Shown here one piece after another: positions 52,363-59,699 of a stretch of DNA of 64,000 nucleotides. The DNA comes from Candidatus Gastranaerophilales bacterium (GTDB taxonomy: Bacteria; Cyanobacteriota; Vampirovibrionia; Gastranaerophilales; Gastranaerophilaceae). Below the pieces are notes generated by a model. It was not told the DNA's origin. It saw nothing but the letters and a program-made list of their open reading frames with translations, and searched no databases. The DNA is taken from contig CALUQN010000002.1 of assembly GCA_944322945.1 (NCBI GenBank), positions 62,001 to 126,000 of the forward strand. The letters run 5' to 3'. Both the position numbers and the translations under genes were made by a program. Position 1 is the first letter of the stretch. The number at the start of each line of letters is the position of its first letter.

Positions 52363-52704
52363 TTATTTTACACCGTCAACGGCAATTTGCACATTTTCTG
52401 ACGGCTTGAATAATTTTTCGTATTTATTAAACGCTTCCTGAACTGCATCTTTTATCACTGATGCTTTCTGGGACAGTCTGTGAACTAATACTGTGTATTT
52501 GTCTTTTGATGCCGGATTTTTCTTTGCAACAATAGACAAAAATTCATCATTTTCAGTATTATTGATGTACAGATTATAAGTTTTTTTCGCTATATCAGAG
52601 TTTTTTAAGGCATCTACTACTTTTGAGCGCAAATTCTGGTTCATAGAACCTGTTATCATTGCTTTTCCTTGAAAATTTTGATTTTGAACACTTCCAGCTT
52701 TCAT
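52363..52704 (-). CDS. Small NFQGK-motif protein A, unknown function
   Basis: 113 residues starting MKAGSVQNQNFQGKAMITGS. The NFQGK motif near the N-terminus is shared with the neighbour 20 bp upstream and resembles FG/FSAG motifs in other proteins here. The rest looks helical and charged (VDALKNSDIAKKTYNLYINN; SVIKDAVQEAFNKYEKLFKP) with one strand pair. No signal peptide. Likely co-transcribed with the next gene as a related pair. Confidence 0.6.
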   Translation of the reverse strand: MKAGSVQNQNFQGKAMITGSMNQNLRSKVVDALKNSDIAKKTYNLYINNTENDEFLSIVAKKNPASKDKYTVLVHRLSQKASVIKDAVQEAFNKYEKLFKPSENVQIAVDGVK

Positions 52705-52723
52705 ATTTACTCCTTAGAAACAC

Positions 52724-53140
52724 TTATTCTTTTATTTCCATTGCATACAAAAATTTATTCCATGCTTTATCCAGAAAATTATGAAATTTTTCTGAGAAGG
52801 TTTTCGGCTGATTTTGCAATTTTTCTTCGTGCTCGCGTACCACAAGCTTTGCAACACTTTCATACAAATCAGCTTCATCACTTACAAAGCGTTCTGTTCT
52901 CAGTGCCTTTTTTTTCAGGGCATCGCTTTCTTTTTGAGCCATAATACTGACATTTCTCTCTTGGTGATTTTGTTTGATAAACAAATCAAACGGCTTGTTT
53001 TTAATTTGTTCCTGCATTGCATTGTATGATTTTCTTACATATTTAGCAGGCAGGTAACTTAAATCACCCGGGGTGATATTAATTTTACCTTGAAAATTTT
53101 GTGTATTTTGTTGAGAATTTGAAATGTTTTGAATTTGCAT
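52724..53140 (-). CDS. Small NFQGK-motif protein B, unknown function
   Basis: 138 residues starting MQIQNISNSQQNTQNFQGKI. It shares the N-terminal NFQGK block and the pattern KPFDLFIKQNHQERNVSIMA / YNLYINNTENDEFLSIVA with protein A, so they are paralogues. The C-terminal half is a long charged helix ending WNKFLYAMEIKE. It lies between the radical SAM gene (9 bp upstream) and protein A. Confidence 0.6.
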   Translation of the reverse strand: MQIQNISNSQQNTQNFQGKINITPGDLSYLPAKYVRKSYNAMQEQIKNKPFDLFIKQNHQERNVSIMAQKESDALKKKALRTERFVSDEADLYESVAKLVVREHEEKLQNQPKTFSEKFHNFLDKAWNKFLYAMEIKE

Positions 53141-53149
53141 ATTTACTCC

Positions 53150-53785
53150 TTATGAATAGCCGTTTGGAATCCACTCTCTGACGCGCAGTTTGGCGCCTAA
53201 ATCTTCGCTGATTTTTTCACACGCTGCAATGTCCAGATGTCTGCCTTTGTAATTTTCTACAACGCTTGTTACTGTTTTGATACCGGCATCAGAGCAACTC
53301 TTGATGAATTTTTTGACTTCATCGTAAGCGTTTTCAATTTTGGGGTTGGAAAGCTCGTTATATTCGCCGGATGTCGGGGCGTTTAAGCTAACGGATACTT
53401 CGTCAATCAGACCGGCAATGTCAGGGGCGACATTCCTTTTGTAGACAAAATTTGCGTGCCCGTTGGTGTTAATTCTTATTTTAATTTGCGGGTAATTTTG
53501 TTTAATATATTCTGCGACTTTTTTTAAAATATCCAATTTAAGCATTGGTTCCCCGTAGCCGCAGAACACAGCCTCATTTTTGAAACTGCTGCCTGCTTTT
53601 TGGAGAACATTTTCAAACTGTTTTATGACGTCATCGGCTTCAAAATCTTCAGAATCCAGCCACAATTTTTGACCGCAAACATCATCTCTGTCATTTCTCA
53701 GGCAAAAAATACAATTGTTTGTGCATCTGTTTGTCAAATTTATATAGATTTTATTATCTAATAAATAAACTAAAGTATTTGCCAT
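53150..53785 (-). CDS. Radical SAM protein of the TatD-linked family
   Basis: 211 residues from the ATG at 53785, chosen for AAAGGGA just upstream. The 4Fe-4S motif CxxxCxxC is present in NLTNRCTNNCIFCLRN, with the SAM-binding GE segment in CGYGEPMLKLDIL. Sequence and length match short radical SAM proteins that are often linked to TatD nuclease genes (TIGR04038 type). No tatD gene lies in this window. Substrate unknown. Probably first of a three-gene unit with the two NFQGK proteins. Confidence 0.8.
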   Translation of the reverse strand: MANTLVYLLDNKIYINLTNRCTNNCIFCLRNDRDDVCGQKLWLDSEDFEADDVIKQFENVLQKAGSSFKNEAVFCGYGEPMLKLDILKKVAEYIKQNYPQIKIRINTNGHANFVYKRNVAPDIAGLIDEVSVSLNAPTSGEYNELSNPKIENAYDEVKKFIKSCSDAGIKTVTSVVENYKGRHLDIAACEKISEDLGAKLRVREWIPNGYS

Positions 53786-53889
53786 TATTTCCCTTTCCGC
53801 TGACAAAATTATCGCACAGGCAAAAATATTTTACAAGAGTGAAATACCGGGATTTATGTATATTTTTCCACTAAATATACTTAAAAGAT

Positions 53890-54215
53890 AAACATAATGT
53901 CATTCCGAACATCGGAATGACCTCCGTGTTTCGAAATTTTACCACCGGCAAGACACTGCGGGAAACCGGACATTTTTCACAAAATCAAAGATTTTGGAAA
54001 AAGTAGTCAACCAAGTTCAGGATCTTACCATGCGGAAAGCCAACGCAGGACTTTACGATGGCTGTACCTGTTGCTCCCCATCCCAGCCTTCCCCAAACCG
54101 GGGAAGGAGGTTTAAACAAGTTCAGGGTGATAGATTAATGAAACTGACTTAACGTCTTAACGTCCTATAGTCCTAACGTCTTTAATACCCCGTCATTCTG
54201 AGGTGTTGGACAATT
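53890..54215. repeat. Dispersed intergenic repeat block
   Basis: The 430-bp gap before the prepilin gene has no other gene. 53898-54030 (CATTCCGAACATCGGAATG, then CCGGACATTTTTCACAAAAT) is inverted at 31863-31992. 54021-54131 (GGACTTTACGATGGCTG, CCCCATCCCAGCCTTCCCC / GGGGAAGGAGG) repeats 4615-4730. A CATTCTGAG fragment is at 54189. Confidence 0.7.
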
Positions 54216-54291
54216 TTTCTCCAATTCGTCAAAATTGCTTGATTTATATTCCGTTTTAACTTATAATTGCATTAATAACTTAGGAGGATTT

Positions 54292-55044
54292 ATGAATAGT
54301 AGAGAGAGGATTATGGTTGTGAACACGCATACTTTACGTAAAGGTTTTACTCTGGCGGAAGTTTTAATAACTCTTGGGATTATCGGCGTTGTTGCCGCAC
54401 TCACTATCCCGACTTTGTTAAATAATATTCAGGATAAAGTTTTGGAAACACAGGTTGCCAAAGCTAAAACCGTTGTTGCTAACGGTTATAAGTTAATGAT
54501 GGCGCGTGATGAAATATTCAAAATCCAAAATCTTCCGATATTATCATCATGTAATGCTATGAATGATACGGCTTGTGTTGCAGCAGAACATAAAAGGGCT
54601 TTTCAGATATTTAATGACAGTATGGCAAGCCTCTCACCCGATATTATGCCGGAGGAATACAAAATTGAAGATTCAGACACGCCCTCACCGTTCAAATGGG
54701 AAGATGTAAAATACATGTATATGACAGGTGACGGAATGGTTTTTGGCATAATTCCCGGTGAAAATTTAACAAACTTTGATGTAGTTGTTGATGTCAACGC
54801 AAAAAGCCAGCCGAACACAGCTGTAAAAGATTTGAGAAAATTCAGATTTTCCGGTAACGGCGGTCAGCTTTATGACGTCAGCGAAGAATTGGCACAAGAT
54901 ACGCAATGCCGTTTTGACAACCTTGGTGCATGTACAACAGAAGAAATGTGCTATTCTGTTGAAGTACCAGAGCTTGAGCACAGTGGGTGGTATTGGTATA
55001 TGTCTTGGGATGGCAGCACTTGTAGTGCTTACCAGCATATTTAA
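54292..55044 (+). CDS. Type IV pilin-like / pseudopilin protein
   Basis: 250 residues from the ATG at 54292, with TAGGAGG upstream. A class III signal is clear: TLRKG followed by FTLAEVLITLGIIGVVAALT. Prepilin peptidase should cut after G18, leaving F19 as the N-methylated residue and E23 at +5. The hydrophobic helix is followed by a globular domain with several cysteines (LSSCNAMNDTACVA; CRFDNLGACTTEEMCYSV; STCSAY). This leader style is typical of Gastranaerophilales. A pilus-tip or secretion pseudopilin is likely; the other assembly genes are elsewhere. Confidence 0.85.
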   Translation: MNSRERIMVVNTHTLRKGFTLAEVLITLGIIGVVAALTIPTLLNNIQDKVLETQVAKAKTVVANGYKLMMARDEIFKIQNLPILSSCNAMNDTACVAAEHKRAFQIFNDSMASLSPDIMPEEYKIEDSDTPSPFKWEDVKYMYMTGDGMVFGIIPGENLTNFDVVVDVNAKSQPNTAVKDLRKFRFSGNGGQLYDVSEELAQDTQCRFDNLGACTTEEMCYSVEVPELEHSGWYWYMSWDGSTCSAYQHI

Positions 55045-55139
55045 GGTTTTTCATTCTCTCACAGTTAAGTAGGATGGGTTGGACGATTTAATCCAACCCT
55101 TCAAAATATTTTTTATTACAAATCTAATATAACTAATCA

Positions 55140-56258
55140 ATGACAGATAATTTAAAAAAAATAAAACCAATCTATATTTTCATTCTGTTATATACGGTCG
55201 GAGCAATTTTCAGCATATATATGTCGAGCGTTTATATTTTTGACATTTACAAATATATAGACGAACAAAAATTTCTGCTGAATATACTCTGCGCGGCAGG
55301 CTTAATATTCAATTTATTCGTTTTTAAGACCTATAATGTAAAAAAGCTTATAACGCATTTGCTTTTGACGGTTTTCATTTTGTTTGCCGCAGGAAAATAT
55401 AATTCGTCTATGTTTGCGTTATGGTTGTTTTTGCTTGCAATTCCGCCGGTAAATTTTCAAAAAATTTCAAAAACAGTTCTGACTGTGACTGCAGCTGCGG
55501 TTATTTCCATAGTTGTAATGACGGCTTGCGGCGCCGGTGAAGTCATCGCATTTTTGCGTCCCGGCACTAATTTGATGAGATATTCTTACGGATTTTTAAA
55601 TCCGACCTTATTTGCGGCATTCCTTTTTCAGATTTGTCTGGCTTTTACTTACATCCGGTGGAAAAATTGGCAGGCTAAAGATAACATATTTATTTTTGCG
55701 GTTTTGTGTCTTGTGTTTTTCTTTACAAATTCCAGAACGCCTTCTGTGCTGATTGTTTTGCTATTGGGGTTTGTTAATCTGAAAAATATTTTGAATGCAA
55801 AATTTATTTCATATTTTGCGGAAAGTTTACTGATTTTGTGTCCGATTCTTTCTTTGGGATTAACAAAATTATTCTGTGCTGCAAATCAGTTCGCTTTGGC
55901 GCTTGATGACTTTTTGTCATACAGATTACGAAATGCCTGCTATTGTTTTGCCAATTATCCGGTGAATTTTTGGGGAAATCATATCAAGGTAACACAGGAT
56001 ATGCTTTTAATTAAAAATTTTTATTTAAACTTGCTTTTGAATTACGGCATAGGTTTGCTGATTTTATTTTTAGGCGCGTATGCGTTATTGATTAAAAAAG
56101 CAGCACAAAATAAGGATATCGCTTTAATTGTTATCCTGATATTAAGCCTGATGCAGGGAATGTCAGAAACTATGCAGGCTGCGTATTATTTTAACTATTC
56201 TATTTTAGCATTTTCGGCATTGCTGAATAATAACAAACTTTTTGAAAATAATGCTTGA
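55140..56258 (+). CDS. Polytopic membrane protein, likely O-antigen/polysaccharide polymerase (Wzy/WaaL-like)
   Basis: 372 residues with about ten membrane helices. The one larger loop after the middle and the block MRYSYGFLNPTLFAAFLFQI resemble the R..GF..PN segment of Wzy and WaaL enzymes, which join sugar repeat units or attach them to lipid A. Sequence conservation in this family is low, so this is a fold-level call. It follows the pilin gene by 95 bp on the same strand and may be separate. Confidence 0.6.
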   Translation: MTDNLKKIKPIYIFILLYTVGAIFSIYMSSVYIFDIYKYIDEQKFLLNILCAAGLIFNLFVFKTYNVKKLITHLLLTVFILFAAGKYNSSMFALWLFLLAIPPVNFQKISKTVLTVTAAAVISIVVMTACGAGEVIAFLRPGTNLMRYSYGFLNPTLFAAFLFQICLAFTYIRWKNWQAKDNIFIFAVLCLVFFFTNSRTPSVLIVLLLGFVNLKNILNAKFISYFAESLLILCPILSLGLTKLFCAANQFALALDDFLSYRLRNACYCFANYPVNFWGNHIKVTQDMLLIKNFYLNLLLNYGIGLLILFLGAYALLIKKAAQNKDIALIVILILSLMQGMSETMQAAYYFNYSILAFSALLNNNKLFENNA

Positions 56259-56312
56259 AACGCCGAGAAATTATTTACTCATTTAATACCGCAGCTGTCC
56301 GGCATTTAATTT

Positions 56313-56504
56313 TTAATGCTTTTTGACATCTTCTTTAATGACAATAAGGTTGTTGATAATTTTCATAGCGCAGGTCGGCAGCACAACGTCATTTAAGCCG
56401 TTTGCTATGCTGATAATTTTGCCTGCCCCAAGGGTAACTTCTTCTCCTTTGTAGTGGAAAATGTAATCATCTTTTCTGTCTGAACGTATAGTTATTTTGT
56501 CCAT
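56313..56504 (-). CDS. Small 63-residue protein, unknown function
   Basis: Starts MDKITIRSDRKDDYIFHYKG, with AGGGAAT as a ribosome site. Predicted beta-rich: alternating strands DYIFHYKGEEVTL, GKIISIANG, MKIINNLIVIKED. No family recognised. It lies downstream of hisS on the same strand. Confidence 0.5.
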   Translation of the reverse strand: MDKITIRSDRKDDYIFHYKGEEVTLGAGKIISIANGLNDVVLPTCAMKIINNLIVIKEDVKKH

Positions 56505-56590
56505 TTCTATTCCCTTATAATTGTCAGTTTACGGTTAAATATTATACACTATATCTTTTGGAAATGCAAGTTTTTGCGGCAAAAGGTAGA

Positions 56591-57829
56591 TTATTTCAAG
56601 GTTTCAGCAATTTTATTTTTTGCAACTGCAACCTGTTCGCCGGTTGAGAGATTTTTAACAGAAACAGTGCCGGACTTGATTTCGTCTTCGCCTAAAATTA
56701 ATGCGTATTTTGCAACTTTTGAAGCTTTTTCTAGTTGCTTGGTGAATTTTTTGTTCGCCAGATCAAACTCTATTTTCAACCCGAGAGTTCTCAAATTTTC
56801 AGCCAGTTCAAACGCGTCAGCCGGCGAGGTAGAGACAATGTAGCCGTCAAGAAGTTCCGGCTCCGGTACAGGTAATAATGAGTTTAATCTTTCCATACCC
56901 ATAGCCCAGCCTACAGCCGGGGTATCTTCGCCGCCGAGGTTTCTGACCAGACTGTCATATCTTCCGCCTCCGCAGACTGCGTTTTGCGAGCCGAGGTTGT
57001 TGGATTTTATTTCAAAAACCGTGCGGTTGTAGTAATCCAAACCTCTTACAAGCAGTTTGTTTATGGTGTATTTTACATTAAGCTTGTCGAGGTAGCTTTT
57101 CAGCTCTTCAAAGTGGGCTGCGCATTCTTCACAGATAAAATCTGATTGTATAACTTTTTGAATTTCCGGTTTTGCAAAAATTTCTTTGCAGCTTTCGACT
57201 TTGCAATCAAGAAGTCTGAGCGGATTTTTTTCATAGCGGCTCTGGCAGTCTTCGCAAAGATTATCAAATTCAGGCTTCAGAACTTCTTTAATTTTAGATT
57301 TGTAAGCCTCGCGGCAGGTCGGGCAGCCGAGTGAGTTCAATTCAACTTCCAAGTCGCACAACCCGAGAGATTTCAGATAATTAACGGCAAGCAGAATAAC
57401 TTCAGCATCGGCGGCTGCGTTTTTAATCCCGAACATTTCAACCCCGACCTGATGAAACTGGCGTTGTCTGCCGGCTTGCGGACGTTCATAGCGGAACATG
57501 GGACCTTTGTACCATAATTTTACCGGTGCGGAGAGCCTTGCCATTCCGTTTTCAATAAACGAGCGGACGACGCCTGCTGTATTTTCCGGTCGGAGAGTCA
57601 AAGAGCGTTCGCTTTTTTCAAAGGTATACATTTCTTTGTTAACTATATCGGTTGTGTCGCCGACTCCGCGGGCAAACAGTTCAGTTGCCTCAAATATCGG
57701 GGTGCGGATTTCTTTGTAACCGTATTTTGAAAAAATTTCCAGAGCCTTGCTCTCTAATATGTGCCACTGCTCAACATCTTGTGGCAGAATATCTTTTGTT
57801 CCCTTGATTATATTAATTATCTTAGCCAT
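56591..57829 (-). CDS. hisS: Histidyl-tRNA synthetase
   Basis: 412 residues, a class II synthetase that charges tRNA-His. It has the N-terminal GTKDILPQDVEQW, motif 2 YERPQAGRQRQFHQVGVEMF, the histidine-binding LLVRGLDYYNRTVFE, motif 3 AVGWAMGMERL, and a C-terminal anticodon-binding domain. A cluster of cysteines in the insertion (CPTC, CEDC, CEEC) may bind zinc. It follows ispE at 46 bp on the same strand. Confidence 0.96.
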   Translation of the reverse strand: MAKIINIIKGTKDILPQDVEQWHILESKALEIFSKYGYKEIRTPIFEATELFARGVGDTTDIVNKEMYTFEKSERSLTLRPENTAGVVRSFIENGMARLSAPVKLWYKGPMFRYERPQAGRQRQFHQVGVEMFGIKNAAADAEVILLAVNYLKSLGLCDLEVELNSLGCPTCREAYKSKIKEVLKPEFDNLCEDCQSRYEKNPLRLLDCKVESCKEIFAKPEIQKVIQSDFICEECAAHFEELKSYLDKLNVKYTINKLLVRGLDYYNRTVFEIKSNNLGSQNAVCGGGRYDSLVRNLGGEDTPAVGWAMGMERLNSLLPVPEPELLDGYIVSTSPADAFELAENLRTLGLKIEFDLANKKFTKQLEKASKVAKYALILGEDEIKSGTVSVKNLSTGEQVAVAKNKIAETLK

Positions 57830-57875
57830 ACGGAAATTATATTAAAAGCAGGGTAGGCTGTCAACGTGATTGTAC

Positions 57876-59699
57876 TTAATTCCGGAATACAATTTCTATC
57901 CCTGTAGGTATGCTTTTGAGGTTATTTTTTACCCAGAAGTTATCCGAGTTACAAAATTCGCCGTTGATTAAAAAGCAGGTTGAACCGGAGCCTGACATAA
58001 TTGAAGAGGGATATTTATTTTTGATAGTTTGGAGTTCATTGTAGTCGTCGATAACCGCCCATTCAAGATCGTTTTGAAAATCATTGCGGCTTGCGGCGAT
58101 TGAAGCCCCCCACCTAACCTGTCTTGGATTTGCTTCACGCTCACGGAGACTCGCCTGGAAGCCCTGCGGGCTTAGCTGGCTCGTTCCGTTCGCTAACCGG
58201 ACTATCGTCCGTCCGTAAATCCGCTCCCCCGCAGAGGGGGGAGGAACCTGATGCGTGCTATCAGTTGTTGATGACTGTATAAGATTGTTTTCGGAGTTTT
58301 CCACCCCAATTAGAGGTGAAGGAATTTGTTGTTCGTTATTAGTTGTTGGCGTTTGTTTGGAATTGTTTGATGATGCTCTATTATTAAATTGCGGAACGTC
58401 GCAGTCCTCTGTTCCTCCCTTTTTTGCTTGGAATGTTGTTGGGAGCATATCATCAGATAAAGTCTGCGTTCGAACATTGCAGCTCTCTGTTCCTCCCCCC
58501 TCTGCGGGGGAGGTTAGGTGGGGGGCTATTGCCCGCTCCAAGTATTCCAAAACCCCATCTATATTTTCAAATATCTCATTGTTCCAAATTCTTATAACTT
58601 TAAAACCGTGTGATTTTAAAAATTCATCACGTTTTGCATCATATTCTATATTGTGAGTTTCATTGTGCTGCCCGCCGTCAAGCTCTATAATAATATTTTT
58701 TTCCAGGCAGGCAAAATCAACTATATAATTCCCGATAGGCTGCTGACGTCTGAATTTTAGATTATGAAATTGTTTTTTTTGTAAATAAAACCACAAAATT
58801 TTCTCGGCATCTGTCATAGATTTCCGTAATTGTTTTGCGATATTTCTGATAGATTTTTTTTCTTGCTTTGTGGTGTAGGTGTCCCCCCCACCTAGCCTCC
58901 CCCTCCGGGGGGGAGGAATTTGCTGCGTGCTATCAATTGTTGAGGACTGTATAAGATTATTTTCGGAGTTTTCCACCCCAATTAGAGGTGAAGGAATTTG
59001 TTGTTCGTTATTAGTTGTTGGTGTTTGTTTGGAATTGTTTGATGATGCTCTATTATTAAATTGCGGAACGTCAGAGTTTTCTGTTCCTCCCCCCTCTGCG
59101 GGGGAGGCTAGGTGGGGGGAAGTATTGAGTTTTGCCGAAAATTTTGTATACGCCTCTTTTGCACTAATACCTAAATTTACCGGCTTTATCAATGATACAC
59201 TAAACTCCTCAAACGGAAGCGACTCCAATATTTCCCCTCTGCCGGAAGTCTTTTGACGGCCGCCCTCCAAACAAAAATTCAAATCAGAACCAAGCTTTGC
59301 ACAAAGTTCATGCAGTTCTGCACGGCTTAGGGGCTGCTCAAAAAGTTCATTCAAACCATACAAAGTGCCTGCCGCATCAGTGCTGCCGCCTGCAAGCCCT
59401 GCCGATACCGGAATATTTTTCTCTATAAAAATTTCTATTTCCGCACTAAATCCAACCCTGTCTAAAAACAGTTTCGCTGCTTTGTATACAAGGTTTTTTT
59501 CGTTATAAGGAATTTCATCGCTGGTGCCGGAAAGTTTTATCGCTGTGTAGTCTGCCTTTTGTGCCGAGATTGTCAGGTAATCGTACAGGCTGATTGTCTG
59601 CATTACGCTGTCTATATTATGAAATCCGTCCTCACGTTTGTTCAGAACTTTTAAGGTCAGATTGATTTTTGCAGGACAGCGTAATTTAATTCTTTCCAT
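57876..59699 (-). CDS. ispE: IspE kinase interrupted by an in-frame DUF559 endonuclease element
   Basis: IspE phosphorylates 4-diphosphocytidyl-2-C-methylerythritol in the MEP route to isoprenoids. Residues 1-193 and 533-607 form one IspE: PAKINLTLKVLN, the GHMP ATP-loop PVSAGLAGGSTDAAG (97-111), and the C-terminal RNDFQNDLEWAV and SIMSGSGSTCFLI. Between them lie 338 extra residues: SPAEGGGTE-type low-complexity repeats around a Vsr-like DUF559 nuclease domain (about 282-393). The frame is open throughout, 607 residues against about 280-300 normally. The insertion follows EAYTKFSAKLN, before the C-terminal helices, where a loop could tolerate it. Whether the protein still works is unknown; the intact frame argues for it. 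It overlaps rsmA by 14 bp. Confidence 0.88.
   Translation of the reverse strand: MERIKLRCPAKINLTLKVLNKREDGFHNIDSVMQTISLYDYLTISAQKADYTAIKLSGTSDEIPYNEKNLVYKAAKLFLDRVGFSAEIEIFIEKNIPVSAGLAGGSTDAAGTLYGLNELFEQPLSRAELHELCAKLGSDLNFCLEGGRQKTSGRGEILESLPFEEFSVSLIKPVNLGISAKEAYTKFSAKLNTSPHLASPAEGGGTENSDVPQFNNRASSNNSKQTPTTNNEQQIPSPLIGVENSENNLIQSSTIDSTQQIPPPRRGRLGGGDTYTTKQEKKSIRNIAKQLRKSMTDAEKILWFYLQKKQFHNLKFRRQQPIGNYIVDFACLEKNIIIELDGGQHNETHNIEYDAKRDEFLKSHGFKVIRIWNNEIFENIDGVLEYLERAIAPHLTSPAEGGGTESCNVRTQTLSDDMLPTTFQAKKGGTEDCDVPQFNNRASSNNSKQTPTTNNEQQIPSPLIGVENSENNLIQSSTTDSTHQVPPPSAGERIYGRTIVRLANGTSQLSPQGFQASLREREANPRQVRWGASIAASRNDFQNDLEWAVIDDYNELQTIKNKYPSSIMSGSGSTCFLINGEFCNSDNFWVKNNLKSIPTGIEIVFRN
58236..58419. 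repeat. Direct repeat copy A inside the ispE element
   Basis: 184 bp, about 95% identical to 58907-59090. It includes the small palindromic piece CCACCCCAATTAGAGGTG and is bordered by GGGGGAGGAA and GTTCCTCCC. Translated in the ispE frame it gives VPQFNNRASSNNSKQTPTTN and IPSPLIGVENSENNLIQSS. Confidence 0.85.
58523..58856 (-). other. DUF559 (Vsr-like PD-(D/E)XK) endonuclease domain within the ispE frame
   Basis: Residues 282-393 of the fused protein. RKSMTDAEKILWFYLQKKQF is the usual opening of DUF559 proteins; FRRQQPIGNYIVDF and IIIELDGGQH give the likely catalytic D328, E339, D341 and H345; GFKVIRIWNNEIFENIDGVL closes the fold. All expected active-site residues are present. DUF559 proteins usually stand alone at about 110-130 residues. 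An internal ATG (M295) could start only a truncated domain, so it is probably made as part of the fusion. Confidence 0.85.
58907..59090. repeat. Direct repeat copy B inside the ispE element
   Basis: Same orientation as copy A and on the other side of the nuclease domain, in the same reading frame. Copy A and copy B differ at only a few bases, so the duplication is recent or kept alike by recombination. Confidence 0.85.

Larger units (their letters stand above)
58106..59119. mobile_element. 1,014-bp in-frame insertion element in ispE
   Basis: Ends: CCCCCCACCTAACCTGT at 58106 and, inverted, CCCCCCACCTAGCCTCC at 59119, i.e. terminal inverted repeats. The length is exactly 338 codons. Taking it out joins residues T193 and S533 through one Ser codon and restores a 269-residue IspE. 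AAG flanks both ends and may be a 3-bp target duplication. Inside are two further copies of the same box (58509-58525 and 58884-58900) directly bordering the nuclease segment, two 184-bp direct repeats, and a separate GC-rich stretch (58120-58235). Confidence 0.75.

Noticed and set aside
58106-59119. Intein in IspE
   Set aside because: The insert has no intein splice blocks: no Cys/Ser-led N-terminal block and no His-Asn before the downstream junction (the junction reads RWGA then S). DUF559 is also not an intein homing-endonuclease type.
58106-59119. Self-splicing group I or II intron in ispE
   Set aside because: The frame is open through the whole insert and no intron core structures are apparent; the DUF559 frame is fused to the host frame on both sides.
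58255-59256. Plus-strand open frames over the ispE repeats (58255-58656 and 58879-59256)
   Set aside because: They are shadows of the direct repeats and low-complexity boxes; no ribosome sites, no recognisable domain, antisense to the ispE/DUF559 coding frame.
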